DNA from: Aminipila sp032051575
GTDB taxonomy: Bacteria > Bacillota > Clostridia > Peptostreptococcales > Anaerovoracaceae
Assembly (NCBI RefSeq): GCF_032051575.1
Contig: NZ_DAMBYD010000016.1
Coordinates: forward strand, 10,457-74,456
Direction of reading: 5' to 3'
DNA: 64,000 nucleotides
The notes under the pieces are model-generated. The model saw nothing but the letters and a program-made list of their open reading frames with translations, was not told the DNA's origin and did no database searches. Numbering within the stretch: position 1 is the stretch's first letter; the number at the start of each line of letters is the position of its first letter. Positions 44,163-53,253 of this stretch are shown here, piece after piece. A program made the translations under genes and the position numbers.

Positions 44163-44210
44163 TAAAAGCAATGTAAAGAAAATGAAAACTTATTCTTTAC
44201 ATTGCTTTTA
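44163..44210. terminator. Bidirectional terminator
   Basis: Perfect 18-bp inverted repeat (44163-44180 with 44193-44210; core GCAATGTAAAGAA) between the converging HxlR and SLH-GH18 genes. A/T runs at both ends serve both directions. Confidence 0.88.
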
Positions 44211-44214
44211 TAAA

Positions 44215-45873
44215 TTACTTCAAACTATTCATCACACTATATCCGCTATAATTCGGTATGAGTCCTAATCTCCAAATTGAAATTTCATTTATTCCAAACA
44301 TTCTTGCCAGTGCTGCTTTCTCAAACATACTCTGCTCATTTTCATACCATAAAAAAACATTTTTGCCCTCAGGTGTAGTATATTTCAAATATGGATTTCT
44401 GTAAACAGTTGAGAAGCCTTTTTCTGTTCCTGCCGCTGTCATCCACTTATATACGGCTTCGGTATTTGCATGAAGGGGGGTAGCGGAGAGGAGTTTTCCA
44501 TCATTGGATATTTCCCAGCCTACGGTTGCAAAACTTACAGCAAGTACTATTTTACTTTTATCCGATACACCTGTGGAACTGTCTGTAATAGCCTTTAAAG
44601 AGTAATATACACTTCCGATTGGCGTAACCGCAGTATTTTTATACCATTCTGTTCCTGTATATCCATCTAAGGAGGTCGGATTATAATCATGTGCCATCAA
44701 AATAACTTTATCAGCTAAATCACCTATTGTCTTATAATCAAATCCATCAAAGTAAACACCACTTGAAAGTGCTGGCTGCACTGTAACATAAAGTGTCTTA
44801 TCCTTTGCTTTAAGCTGAGTAGAAAGATCCTTTAAAAAGGCATTAAAACCTTGTTTTACATCTGCTCCTTTTAAGCCTTCAAAATCTATAGTAACACCGC
44901 TGTATGGATTTTTTCCAATAGCCTCATAATTCTTATTCAATTCTGCCATAATTGCATCTACTGCTGTTTTACGCTTATCGGCACTTAAAAGCATATCCTT
45001 CACTCCATCTGAAGTATCCATATATACGCCCAAATGCGCTTTTGTTTTATTGCTTTCTACATAAGAAATAATGTCTTCATAGCCTGATGGAATCTTAAAC
45101 TCATTTGCTCCTTCGCTGCCTGTGTTTAACCAGACACCTTTTGAATCATTGGCCATAGCGCTCCATCCAAAAGTTACAGCATCCAAGCTGCCTGTTAAAT
45201 CCTTTTGTGCATAGGAAGAAATTGCATAAAAACTATGTAAGAAATCTGTTTTTCCATAATATTTGGCATAAACTCTTGTCAACATAGCTGCGGCTTCCTC
45301 ACGTTTAGCCGTATTGGCAGGTGCAAAGGAACCTTGAGAAATACCATTAATCATACCTATGTCATAAGCAACGCCTATGTACCCCTTGTTTGTGGTTACA
45401 TCAGTAAACTGTAAGGCTGAAGACTCTGCAGTTTTTATTGCATCAGAAAGACCTAAAGCCTTTACAAACATAACTGCCATTTCTTCTCTTGTTATAGGGG
45501 TATCCGGTAGAAAACTACTTGTTTTATCTATAGCATTATTTGACAATGCCGTTTCAATATAGGAATAATACCACTTATCTTTTGAAACATCTGAAAATGA
45601 TGGCTGCTCTGGTTTCACAGTCTTCCATTTCAGCATGTTGCATAAAATAGTAGCAAATTCCGCTTTTGTAATGGTCTTGCCATATCCAAAGCTGCCTTCA
45701 GACTGTCCCTGCATTATCCCATATTTACCTGCATCCAATATGGATTGGATAGCCCAGCTGTCTGCGGGTACATCTGAGTATGTAGTTCCTGCAAAAGCTG
45801 GTATTACAGGTATCGCCATTGTTAACACACCTATTAAAGTAATACTAGCAAACTTTTTCAAAAAATTGATCAT
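44215..45873 (-). CDS. SLH-domain glycoside hydrolase family 18
   Basis: 552 aa. Signal peptide (1-28), three S-layer homology repeats (30-80, 92-140, 155-203; TYSDVPADSWAIQSI, SFSDVSKDKWYYSYI and FTDVTTNKGYIGVAY) that anchor it to secondary wall polymer, then a GH18 barrel (210-550) with catalytic YSGVTIDFEG (E332), VILMAHDYN and EISIWRLG. It resembles spore-lytic or wall-processing GH18 enzymes (YaaH/CotE-like class) more than true chitinases; substrate inferred. Long leader with CCCCC-rich reverse (GGGGG) site before the ATG. Confidence 0.9.
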   Translation of the reverse strand: MINFLKKFASITLIGVLTMAIPVIPAFAGTTYSDVPADSWAIQSILDAGKYGIMQGQSEGSFGYGKTITKAEFATILCNMLKWKTVKPEQPSFSDVSKDKWYYSYIETALSNNAIDKTSSFLPDTPITREEMAVMFVKALGLSDAIKTAESSALQFTDVTTNKGYIGVAYDIGMINGISQGSFAPANTAKREEAAAMLTRVYAKYYGKTDFLHSFYAISSYAQKDLTGSLDAVTFGWSAMANDSKGVWLNTGSEGANEFKIPSGYEDIISYVESNKTKAHLGVYMDTSDGVKDMLLSADKRKTAVDAIMAELNKNYEAIGKNPYSGVTIDFEGLKGADVKQGFNAFLKDLSTQLKAKDKTLYVTVQPALSSGVYFDGFDYKTIGDLADKVILMAHDYNPTSLDGYTGTEWYKNTAVTPIGSVYYSLKAITDSSTGVSDKSKIVLAVSFATVGWEISNDGKLLSATPLHANTEAVYKWMTAAGTEKGFSTVYRNPYLKYTTPEGKNVFLWYENEQSMFEKAALARMFGINEISIWRLGLIPNYSGYSVMNSLK

Positions 45874-45953
45874 AATTTTTATTTTCCCCCTTTGTTTTAC
45901 ATATTTTTCATTATGCTCCTATACGATTAAATTTTCAATCCTGTTTTTTCTTT

Positions 45954-46637
45954 TTAAATAATACCAAAAAGGATAAACCCAACTGTATTTATAGAAAAAT
46001 TAGCAAACATATGCACAAACCACGATGTATATATATTTCCCTGTTTTTCATTGAGCCAGTTAAAGATTACTCCTGCCATAGTGAGCGCAGCTAGCAAAAG
46101 TAAAAATAGCCAGATGGAAAACCATCCGATCATCATGGCCACATGATAAATAGCGAAAGCAAGCGAACTCACCAGATAAGCAAACTTTCGATTTGCCAAT
46201 TTCTTTAAATTCATAAATACAAATCCCCTAAAGAAAAATTCTTCTAGAAGGGAATTGGCAAAGGAAATATAAATTGCAACAAATACGAAGTTATCTTTAT
46301 TAACCCCAACATTTTTATTTAAGGCTCCTGTCACTTGTGAAAAATCAAAAAAAGTCCCAATAGTAAAATAACAGACCATTATAAATCCATAAACGCCTAT
46401 CCCAATTAACGCTGCATGAATCATCCCTTTACGTTTAATAGCAAATAACGATTTCAGTTGAACCTTTCTATTGAAATGGCTATAACAAATTGGTATTAAT
46501 AAAAATGCAATAATCTTCAACACGGATTTTGTTGCATATCCAGGCTGCCAAACTGCATCTGTAATACCCATAAACACACAGCATATAATTAAAATTAAAA
46601 TAATTCCCCTGTCATCTTTCTTAAAATTAGACTCCAT
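45954..46637 (-). CDS. CPBP-family intramembrane metalloprotease
   Basis: 227 aa, about seven helices. CAAX-protease/bacteriocin-processing motifs: LLEEFFFRGFVF (EE at 132-133, R137), FAIYHVAMM (metal histidine) and SWFVHMFANFSIN (second histidine and asparagine). Members cut prenylated or membrane peptides, or serve in bacteriocin self-immunity. Last gene of a five-gene unit (GNAT, YdcF, TPR, glycosylase, CPBP). Natural substrate unknown. Confidence 0.88.
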   Translation of the reverse strand: MESNFKKDDRGIILILIICCVFMGITDAVWQPGYATKSVLKIIAFLLIPICYSHFNRKVQLKSLFAIKRKGMIHAALIGIGVYGFIMVCYFTIGTFFDFSQVTGALNKNVGVNKDNFVFVAIYISFANSLLEEFFFRGFVFMNLKKLANRKFAYLVSSLAFAIYHVAMMIGWFSIWLFLLLLAALTMAGVIFNWLNEKQGNIYTSWFVHMFANFSINTVGFILFGII

Positions 46638-46662
46638 ACTTTTCCCCTGGTTACCCCTTTAT

Positions 46663-47154
46663 TTAATCTTTTATTACAGACCATTTCACCATCAGTTTTT
46701 CCAAAGAATAGGCTGCATTGGCAGGACTTGTAGAAGGTAATTCAATAATATCCCGTCCAGTCTTTGCTTTACCAAATGTATTATATAATCTCCCTGCTGT
46801 TTTCCCATTAGCAAATATCTTTTCAATATTACATTTATCTAAGATTGTATTTAAATCCGCAGCTACAACATCTCTAATGCTGCTATCACTAGAACCTTTT
46901 ATTTCACAGCTTTCAATAACATCCCAAACCGCAATCCTGCATTTATAAAGAAAGTCCTTTTTCTCAAAAACATTCTCTGGAACGTCTAATCCATATATTC
47001 CGGCTATCACCCTCCAGAACCGGTTTTGTGGATGTCCATAATAAAACCCGTTTTCTCTAGACTTTACAGAAGGCAAACTCCCTAAAATTAATATTCTGGA
47101 ATCTTTATCATAAATAGGTTCAAAAGGTTGTTTTATTCTTTCATAATCTGCCAT
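46663..47154 (-). CDS. DNA-deoxyinosine glycosylase (UDG superfamily)
   Basis: 163 aa from the ATG at 47154 (GGGGA seven bases upstream; it lies inside the end of the TPR gene). Motifs: LILGSLPSVKSRENGFYYGHPQNRFWRVI (base-binding loop), VWDVIESCEIKGSSDSSI, FANGKTAGRLY and the C-terminal LPSTSPANA loop, the pattern of the family 6 hypoxanthine-DNA glycosylases. It removes deaminated adenine from DNA. The residues LPSTSPANA (minor-groove intercalation loop) are intact. Confidence 0.88.
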   Translation of the reverse strand: MADYERIKQPFEPIYDKDSRILILGSLPSVKSRENGFYYGHPQNRFWRVIAGIYGLDVPENVFEKKDFLYKCRIAVWDVIESCEIKGSSDSSIRDVVAADLNTILDKCNIEKIFANGKTAGRLYNTFGKAKTGRDIIELPSTSPANAAYSLEKLMVKWSVIKD

Positions 47155-47816
47155 AATATTTCCCCAATCATTTCCCATTCTTCCTGCATATCTCTGTCTT
47201 TCCATTGTGATTTAGCTTGTTCAAGTAATTTTTCAGCTTCCTCATGTTCTCCCTTTGCTATACGATAGTAAATATTGTTAGCAGCTATATTCCAATCAAT
47301 ATGATTATTTTCTTCAAACCTTAAAAAATCTTCTTTATTTTTCTCTGTGATGCTAATTACTTCTTCATAATTACCTAAGTAAAAGTGAAAACAACCCTTA
47401 TCCAGATAATAAATTATTTTGTTTATACCTTTAACATTTTTTAAATCTATAGAAGCTAAAACTTCCAAGCCTTTTGCATATTCCTTCTTTTTGCCTAAGC
47501 CATAGCAAAGATTAAGCATTAGAAGGCTTCTGTGAAATTTGGACTTTGATTTGTTTAACAGTTTTTCAATATCTTCAAAAAATAAATCAAGATTCCCCTG
47601 CTCCATCACTTGTTTATTTATAACTTTTAATTTTCTCACAAACCGAATCTGGTATAAGCAACTTAAAATAACCACACCAGCAATCACTACAATTGCTAAT
47701 AGTATGTAATACTTCCAAAATATATTATCCTCTATCTTTATTACATTTTTAAGTATAGCTAATATAATCCCAAGAGGAATTCCAATCCCTAAAATATACT
47801 TCATACGTATTTTCAT
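47133..47816 (-). CDS. Membrane-anchored TPR-like protein
   Basis: 227 aa from the ATG at 47816 (AAGGGAG six bases upstream; the longer ORF adds 18 unlikely residues). Two N-terminal membrane helices (8-28, 38-60), then an alpha-helical cytoplasmic part with two to three degenerate TPR units (YGLGKKKEYAKGLEVLASID, HFYLGNYEEVISITEK, RIAKGEHEEAEKLLEQAK). Likely a protein-protein scaffold; partner unknown. Overlaps the glycosylase start by 22 bases, so the two are coupled. Confidence 0.72.
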   Translation of the reverse strand: MKIRMKYILGIGIPLGIILAILKNVIKIEDNIFWKYYILLAIVVIAGVVILSCLYQIRFVRKLKVINKQVMEQGNLDLFFEDIEKLLNKSKSKFHRSLLMLNLCYGLGKKKEYAKGLEVLASIDLKNVKGINKIIYYLDKGCFHFYLGNYEEVISITEKNKEDFLRFEENNHIDWNIAANNIYYRIAKGEHEEAEKLLEQAKSQWKDRDMQEEWEMIGEILWQIMKE

Positions 47817-47869
47817 TTTTAACTCCCTTTTATTGTATTTAATCAAAATAACCGTTTTAGATATCCTCA

Positions 47870-48589
47870 TTAGTCCCAGCTTTCAAGGCCATTTCCGCTT
47901 ATTGGTATAGCAGTCCCCAAAAAAGTAGGGTCCGGTTTTGCCAGCATTTTAAAGAAGTCTTTGTTTCTGGCAAGAAATTCACGAGTGTCTCTCTTTTCCT
48001 GCCCGGCATAAGTCCTTTGATCAGAGCACACACCATATGCCTCGTATCCTAATTTTTCAGCCAAGTATAATGCCCTATGCTGGTGATATTTCTGAGTAAC
48101 CACAATCACCGCACTTACCTGAAAAATAGCTTTCGCCCTATACATGGAATCATATGTAGAAAATCCAGCATAATCTAAAAAGATATCATCCTCTGGAACA
48201 TCACGGTCCAGTGCATACCTTTTCATTGCATTTACTTCATCATAGTATTTCTTTCCATGATCCCCAGATAAAAGTAACTTAGGTGCTGCTCCTGCCTTAT
48301 ATAAAGCTATTCCTGTATCTAGACGGTCCTTCAGCATATAATTCGGTGTGCCATCTGATTTAAGCCCTGCTCCAAGCACAAGAATGCAGTCTGCATTCAA
48401 TGCTTTAAACCTGGATTGATCTTCCTTTACAAAACTCACTTCTTTATCTTCTTTTATTTCTCCAACAATTGCTGATTCTGTTGTTTTTATTACATATTCA
48501 TTTATGGCAAATGGTAATGCTGCTATACTTACTAAAATGACTCCTATTACCATTACAATTTTCCTACTGCTTTTTTTGTTTTTGCCCAT
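47870..48589 (-). CDS. YdcF/SanA/ElyC-family membrane protein (DUF218)
   Basis: 239 aa. One N-terminal membrane helix (10-32), then a DUF218 domain: ADCILVLGAGLKSDGTPNYMLKDRL, KLLLSGDHG, STYDSMYRAKAIF, VIVVTQKYHQHRALYLAEKLGY. Family members act in envelope and vancomycin-sensitivity phenotypes in Escherichia coli (SanA, ElyC); biochemistry unresolved. Follows the GNAT gene by 21 bases. Confidence 0.87.
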   Translation of the reverse strand: MGKNKKSSRKIVMVIGVILVSIAALPFAINEYVIKTTESAIVGEIKEDKEVSFVKEDQSRFKALNADCILVLGAGLKSDGTPNYMLKDRLDTGIALYKAGAAPKLLLSGDHGKKYYDEVNAMKRYALDRDVPEDDIFLDYAGFSTYDSMYRAKAIFQVSAVIVVTQKYHQHRALYLAEKLGYEAYGVCSDQRTYAGQEKRDTREFLARNKDFFKMLAKPDPTFLGTAIPISGNGLESWD

Positions 48590-48610
48590 ATTACTTTTTA
48601 TCCTAATTCC

Positions 48611-49096
48611 TTAGATGTATTTCACATAAAAATGCATGGATTCTGATACATATCCTAATTGCTCATAAAATTTATGTGCCTCAGGATTTGTATACTCAGA
48701 CTGGAATTGCAGCCTTTTACATCCATTTTCCCTGCCATAGTTTTCAATAAACTGCATTACAGAACGTCCAATGCCATTCCCTCTAAATTCTTCATTTATA
48801 TATAAGTCATCTAGAACCAATGCTTTGCCATGACTCCAGACACTAAAAATAGTCATAAGGTTTGCAAAACCAATAGCCTTTTTTTCTTTTTCAATCAGTA
48901 AAAGCGTTATTAGTTCTGGATGGTGTAATGCTTCATCAAAGGTCGATGCAAATCTTTGGTCAGAGTTTGAATCTGTATTATTCCAAAACTCTTCATCCTT
49001 AATTTCATATGCCATGAATTCACGATTTAGTAAGATCCATTCTTTTTTATCTTGAGGTCTACAAAATCTTATTGTCAAAGAGTTCATATTTTCCAT
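48611..49096 (-). CDS. GNAT-family N-acetyltransferase
   Basis: 161 aa from the ATG at 49096 (GGAGG six bases before it; an earlier start reads through that site). GNAT fold: LTIRFCRPQDKKEW, ALVLDDLYINEEFRGNGIGRSVMQFIENYGRENGCKRLQFQSEYTNPEAHKFYEQLGY with the acetyl-CoA loop RGNGIG. Acceptor unknown. First gene of the five-gene minus-strand unit. Confidence 0.88.
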   Translation of the reverse strand: MENMNSLTIRFCRPQDKKEWILLNREFMAYEIKDEEFWNNTDSNSDQRFASTFDEALHHPELITLLLIEKEKKAIGFANLMTIFSVWSHGKALVLDDLYINEEFRGNGIGRSVMQFIENYGRENGCKRLQFQSEYTNPEAHKFYEQLGYVSESMHFYVKYI

Positions 49097-49141
49097 AATT
49101 ATCCTCCATGTCAATTAAATATCTTTTACATCCTTGTTATT

Positions 49142-49170
49142 TTTACATGATGTAATATATTATATATGAT
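49142..49170 (+). promoter_or_regulatory. Likely promoter of the HD hydrolase gene
   Basis: TTTACA (49142-49147), 17 bases, TATGAT (49165-49170). The small dyad TTACAT-G-ATGTAA (49143-49155) overlaps the -35 and could be an operator. Confidence 0.5.
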
Positions 49171-49236
49171 AAAAGAAAGTTTTAACAGAATATTTCTGCT
49201 GTAACATCAAATAATAAGTAATATCGAGGTGCTATT

Positions 49237-49857
49237 ATGACAGTTGAAAAGAAACTATTTACTGCAATAGATAATCACTTGCTGCAGGATCAATGTCCAT
49301 CAGAGTATTTAAATGAACTATCTATTTTACCTGAATTTATGAACTATCCATTTAATATGCTTCTGGATTTAAAAGAAACAGAACAAGAACCTGTACATCA
49401 TCCTGAAGGTAATGTATGGAATCATACAATGCTTGTTATAGATGAAGCAGCAAGGAGAAGAGAAAAAAGTATTAATTCTAAAGTTTTTATGTGGGCAGCA
49501 TTACTTCACGATATAGGTAAACCTGCCACTACCAAACTTCGTCATGGCAAGTTAACGGCATACGATCATGATAAAATTGGGGAAAAACTCTGCAAAAAAT
49601 TTTTATTAGCCGTAGATGCTCCCGAAACTTTTATCGAACAGGTTTCCTCACTGGTTAGATTTCATATGCATATCTTATTTGTAGTAAAAAACATGCCTTT
49701 TGGTGATATTAAAGGCTTAAAGGCCCATACAAATTTACAAGAAATAGCACTTCTTGGGTTATGTGACCGACTTGGAAGAACAAACTCAGATCTAAAAAAA
49801 GAAGAAGAAAATGTTGAATTGTTTTTATCAAAACTAATGGAAAAGGAAAGGATATAA
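49237..49857 (+). CDS. HD-domain phosphohydrolase
   Basis: 206 aa. HD domain: VWNHTMLVIDEAARRREK, ALLHDIGKPATT (HD pair), LVRFHMHILFV. Similar to the HD part of the longer tRNA nucleotidyltransferases and to small predicted nucleotidases/2',3'-phosphodiesterases. GAGGTG five bases before the ATG. Substrate unknown. Followed after two bases by a 44-aa gene with its own site. Confidence 0.82.
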   Translation: MTVEKKLFTAIDNHLLQDQCPSEYLNELSILPEFMNYPFNMLLDLKETEQEPVHHPEGNVWNHTMLVIDEAARRREKSINSKVFMWAALLHDIGKPATTKLRHGKLTAYDHDKIGEKLCKKFLLAVDAPETFIEQVSSLVRFHMHILFVVKNMPFGDIKGLKAHTNLQEIALLGLCDRLGRTNSDLKKEEENVELFLSKLMEKERI

Positions 49858-49859
49858 TT

Positions 49860-49994
49860 ATGGCTAAAGCAGGAATGAAAAGACCAGATCCTAAAGACCC
49901 ACATGGAACAGAAAGTAATCATAAATCACATTTCCCCAAAAATGATGTAGAACCTGTTCCTGAAATAAAAGGTAAAGCTAAAAAGGCAAAGTAA
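49860..49994 (+). CDS. Conserved-looking 44-aa basic protein
   Basis: Small ORF with GGAAAGGA before the ATG and a terminator 76 bases after. The sequence is hydrophilic and proline/lysine-rich: begins MAKAGMKRPDPKDPHGTESN, ends KGKAKKAK. I recall very similar short hypothetical proteins in other clostridia, but cannot verify it here. No fold or function known; disordered and basic, it might bind nucleic acid. Confidence 0.65.
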   Translation: MAKAGMKRPDPKDPHGTESNHKSHFPKNDVEPVPEIKGKAKKAK

Positions 49995-50070
49995 GGGCAA
50001 ATCCGTATAAAAAAAGGCGGGGGTAATGGAAATTTATAGGGTATGAAACTAAAATTAAATATTGAAAGGC

Positions 50071-50112
50071 AAAAGGGATACTGCTTCATAAAGAGTAGTA
50101 TCCCTTTTCCTG
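50071..50112 (+). terminator. Terminator after the HD hydrolase unit
   Basis: Perfect 12-bp stem AAAAGGGATACT / AGTATCCCTTTT (50071-50082 with 50097-50108) with the right arm giving the T run, followed by CCTGTTTT. Confidence 0.8.
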
Positions 50113-50120
50113 TTTTACAT

Positions 50121-50149
50121 GATATAATACAATCAATATATTTTGATTG
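50121..50149 (+). promoter_or_regulatory. Promoter and small inverted repeat before the AraC gene
   Basis: Extended -10 TGA-TATAAT (TATAAT at 50123-50128) with a CAATCA / TGATTG inverted repeat (50130-50135 with 50144-50149) directly downstream, at the expected start site. It could be an autoregulatory operator. Confidence 0.5.
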
Positions 50150-50163
50150 GTGGTGATGTGTAA

Positions 50164-50976
50164 ATGCTCTCAGTGACTCGATATTCGATTAGAAACGAAA
50201 GCCTTACTCCTTGGATAAAATTTATATGGTATTTTGAAGCAGCAAACGCAGATATTCACTATAAATTATTGCCCACAGACTGTATTGATGTAATATTGAA
50301 TTTATCGGACAAAATGATTTATGAAACTGCTTCATACAGTTTTTGTGCAGCACCTTTTCATATAAATGGCTTAAGAAGTGAGCATAGTTACATTCACCAT
50401 TCAGGTAACGTCCGTATATTTGGTATATCGTTTTATCCTTTTGGATTGCTTCCATTTGTTAAAAAACCGTTGACAAGTATTCAAGATAAAATAATTGACT
50501 TGTATGCTCTTTCAGAACCTCTAGCACAAAATTTAAAATTGGTTGTTACTGATAGTGTACCAGTAGAAAAGACTTTAGAAAATATTGAAAATGTTTTATT
50601 TTCGGAGTTACAGGTTAACAGCGACTACACTCATAAAACAAAATTGATTTATGAGTTTATGGAAGCTGCTGATAATGTGAAGATACAATCTTTTTGTAGA
50701 GAGCGCAGAATAAACATCAAAACATTTGAAAGGATGGTATTGCTTTGTACTGGATATACCCCAAAGTTATTGCATCGCATAAGACGTTTTCAAGTGGCAA
50801 GTAATCAATTAGTGCATCAAAACTCTATTAACTTAACTGGAATTACCTATGATAACTGCTTTACAGACCAAGCCCATCTTATAAAAGAATTTCAAAGTTT
50901 TTCAGGAACTACACCTCGTGCATTTCAACAAGAAAAAGTAACTATAAAGGAAAATACCAAATACAGCTATATCTAA
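50164..50976 (+). CDS. AraC-family transcriptional regulator
   Basis: 270 aa. N-terminal effector domain of the kind found in short AraC proteins (LTPWIKFIWYFEA, LLPTDCIDVILNLSD, FGISFYPFGLLPF). C-terminal AraC DNA-binding domain: VKIQSFCRERRINIKTFERMVLLCTGYTPKLLHRIRRFQ and ITYDNCFTDQAHLIKEFQSFSGTTPRAF. GGTGGTGATG precedes the ATG. Regulates probably the ABM-like gene 70 bases downstream. Confidence 0.88.
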   Translation: MLSVTRYSIRNESLTPWIKFIWYFEAANADIHYKLLPTDCIDVILNLSDKMIYETASYSFCAAPFHINGLRSEHSYIHHSGNVRIFGISFYPFGLLPFVKKPLTSIQDKIIDLYALSEPLAQNLKLVVTDSVPVEKTLENIENVLFSELQVNSDYTHKTKLIYEFMEAADNVKIQSFCRERRINIKTFERMVLLCTGYTPKLLHRIRRFQVASNQLVHQNSINLTGITYDNCFTDQAHLIKEFQSFSGTTPRAFQQEKVTIKENTKYSYI

Positions 50977-51045
50977 TTGTCGATTTTATACAATACCTCT
51001 TGACTTTTCTCTACTATAATTAAGAAAAAACAGGAGGTATTTTTT

Positions 51046-51351
51046 ATGTGTATTGTGACAGAAATTGTAACTATGAAAACAGTAGATGGAATTACAAAGG
51101 AAAAGTTCATTGACATAGTTAATGAACTAGAAAGAAATTATCACTCTAACCAACCCGGTTTCATTGACACGGAATTACTCTTTGATGATTCAAAAGGTGA
51201 CTGGATAATAATACAGCATTGGGATTCTATGGAGAATTTAAAGTCGGCATCCAAAAAAATGTTTCAAGATACAGCTGCTAGCTCTTTTGTCCAGTCTCTA
51301 GATCCTAAAAGTGTAAAAATGACCATGTTGCCACAACTAAGAAAATGGTGA
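51046..51351 (+). CDS. ABM-like dimeric alpha/beta-barrel protein
   Basis: 101 aa, AGGAGGT before the ATG. Short ferredoxin-like alpha/beta-barrel fold of the antibiotic biosynthesis monooxygenase superfamily: TEIVTMKTVDGITKEKFIDIVNELERNY, QPGFIDTELLFD, WIIIQHWDSMENLKSA. Such proteins oxidise quinones or bind haem-like molecules; active-site residues cannot be assigned. Likely target of the AraC gene before it. Confidence 0.75.
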   Translation: MCIVTEIVTMKTVDGITKEKFIDIVNELERNYHSNQPGFIDTELLFDDSKGDWIIIQHWDSMENLKSASKKMFQDTAASSFVQSLDPKSVKMTMLPQLRKW

Positions 51352-51388
51352 TAGTATTTTAGAAATGTCAAATATTTTTCTATAAAAT

Positions 51389-51430
51389 AAGAGAGACGGA
51401 ATAGCCGTTAAGCTATTTCGTCTCTCTTTT
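51389..51430. terminator. Bidirectional terminator
   Basis: 17-bp stem (51389-51405 with 51412-51428, one G-U pair; core AGAGAGACGGAATAGC) with T runs on both strands, between the ABM-like gene and the converging ABC exporter gene. Confidence 0.85.
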
Positions 51431-51460
51431 GCTCAATAATTTTATAAAAATATTCCCATT

Positions 51461-53218
51461 TTACCTATCATACATACTATATAGCTTAGCATACACACCA
51501 TTTTTAGCTATTAACTCTTCGTGGCTTCCTTGTTCCTCAATGCCATTATCTGTCAATACCATAATTGTAGTAGCATTTCTAATCGTTGTTAACCGGTGTG
51601 CAATTGTTAGGGTTGTTCTTCCCTTTGCCAGCTTTGCCAGAGAGTCCTGGACTACCATTTCACTTTCATTATCCAAGGCAGAAGTTGCCTCATCTAAAAT
51701 TAAGATAGGTGGATTCTTTAAAAATACTCTGGCAATACTAATTCTTTGTTTTTGCCCGCCAGATAATTTCACTCCATGTTCACCTACAAAAGTATCATAA
51801 CCTTCTGGCAGCTGACTTATAAAATCATGGGCTCCCGCAAGTTTTGCAGCCTCTACAATCTCTTCCTTTGACGCTCCTGGTTTACCATATTCAATGTTTT
51901 CATAAACAGTTCCAGAAAACAAGTATACATCCTGCTGTACCATGCCAATCTGTGATCTCAATGACTTTATAGTAACATTTCTTATATCAAATCCATCCAC
52001 TAAAATTTCCCCCGACGTAACATCATAAAATCTTGGGATTAAATTACATAAAGTAGTTTTTCCTGCACCTGATGGACCTACAAAAGCTACATTTTCACCT
52101 GCTTTAATATTGATATTGATGTGTTCCAATATGCTGTCACTGTCGTCATATTTGAAACTTACATTTTCAAAGACAATGTCACCTTTTAGTGCTGGTAATT
52201 CAACTGCATTCTCTGCATCATCAATCTCAACAGGTTCATCCATTACCTCAATAAATCTTTCTATCCCCGTCATACCTCGTTGAAATTGTTCAGTAAATTC
52301 AACAATTCTTCTCACTGAATTTAAAAGCATCACCACATAAAGTAAATAGGCTACTAAATCAGCTGCATTAATTTTTCCATCTATCATAAAAAATGAGCCA
52401 ATTACAACTACTGCAATGTACATGATACCATCAAACATTCTTACAGTTCCCTGAAATCCAGCCATATATTTATAGGCTTCTATTTTTACTCCAAGGAAAC
52501 GCCCATTTCCCTCTTCAAATTTTGCTTTTTCTATTTCTTCATTGGCAAAGGACTTTGATACCCTGATGCCTAAAAGGCTATCTTCAACTTGGGCATTAAT
52601 CTCTCCAATCTGGTTTCTTTGTTTCTTAAAAGCACTTTTCATCCTTCCATTAAACTGCATGGAACAAATAATCATAATTGGGATTATGGCAAAAATAATT
52701 ATTGTAAGCCATACATTTACAGAACAAAGTATAACAAAAGATGCTGCAATCTTAAGGGCTGCAATAAAATATTCTTCTGGGCAGTGATGAGCAAACTCTG
52801 TGATATCAAATAAGTCACTGGTTATTCTTGCCATCAGCTGTCCAATTTTAGTATTACTATAATAGGAATAAGAAAGTTCCTGCATGTGGGCAAACAAATC
52901 TTTACGCATATCGGTTTCAATCCTTGCCCCCATTACATGCCCTACATTAGCCATATAATAATTAGCTATTACATCAATCAATCGAAGTAGTAAATATAAG
53001 GCCCCCAAACTTAATATCATCTTTACAGTTAAACCTTCTATGTCATTCATCCCTTTATCTGTTATGAACCTTACAATTAATGGAAGCACCAAATCACACA
53101 GAGTCGTCAATGTTGCACAAAATAGGTCCAGTATTAAAACCCACTTATATTTTTTAAAATAGGGTATAAATCTTTTTAGTAAATAGGATGTTTTTTTAGT
53201 GATTACATTTTCAGTCAT
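51461..53218 (-). CDS. ABC exporter (fused membrane and ATPase domains)
   Basis: 585 aa half-transporter. Six membrane helices (1-320), then the ATPase: Walker A GPSGAGKT, Q-loop VQQDVYLFSGTVYENI, signature KLSGGQKQRISIARV, Walker B ILILDEATSALD, switch H IAHRLTTI. MsbA/multidrug type. AAAGGGAG precedes the ATG. Same strand and near the YitT and anchored-protein genes; drug or lipid substrate unknown. Confidence 0.93.
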   Translation of the reverse strand: MTENVITKKTSYLLKRFIPYFKKYKWVLILDLFCATLTTLCDLVLPLIVRFITDKGMNDIEGLTVKMILSLGALYLLLRLIDVIANYYMANVGHVMGARIETDMRKDLFAHMQELSYSYYSNTKIGQLMARITSDLFDITEFAHHCPEEYFIAALKIAASFVILCSVNVWLTIIIFAIIPIMIICSMQFNGRMKSAFKKQRNQIGEINAQVEDSLLGIRVSKSFANEEIEKAKFEEGNGRFLGVKIEAYKYMAGFQGTVRMFDGIMYIAVVVIGSFFMIDGKINAADLVAYLLYVVMLLNSVRRIVEFTEQFQRGMTGIERFIEVMDEPVEIDDAENAVELPALKGDIVFENVSFKYDDSDSILEHININIKAGENVAFVGPSGAGKTTLCNLIPRFYDVTSGEILVDGFDIRNVTIKSLRSQIGMVQQDVYLFSGTVYENIEYGKPGASKEEIVEAAKLAGAHDFISQLPEGYDTFVGEHGVKLSGGQKQRISIARVFLKNPPILILDEATSALDNESEMVVQDSLAKLAKGRTTLTIAHRLTTIRNATTIMVLTDNGIEEQGSHEELIAKNGVYAKLYSMYDR

Positions 53219-53253
53219 TTCTAACTCCCTTTAGTCAACCTCTTGTTTTTATA

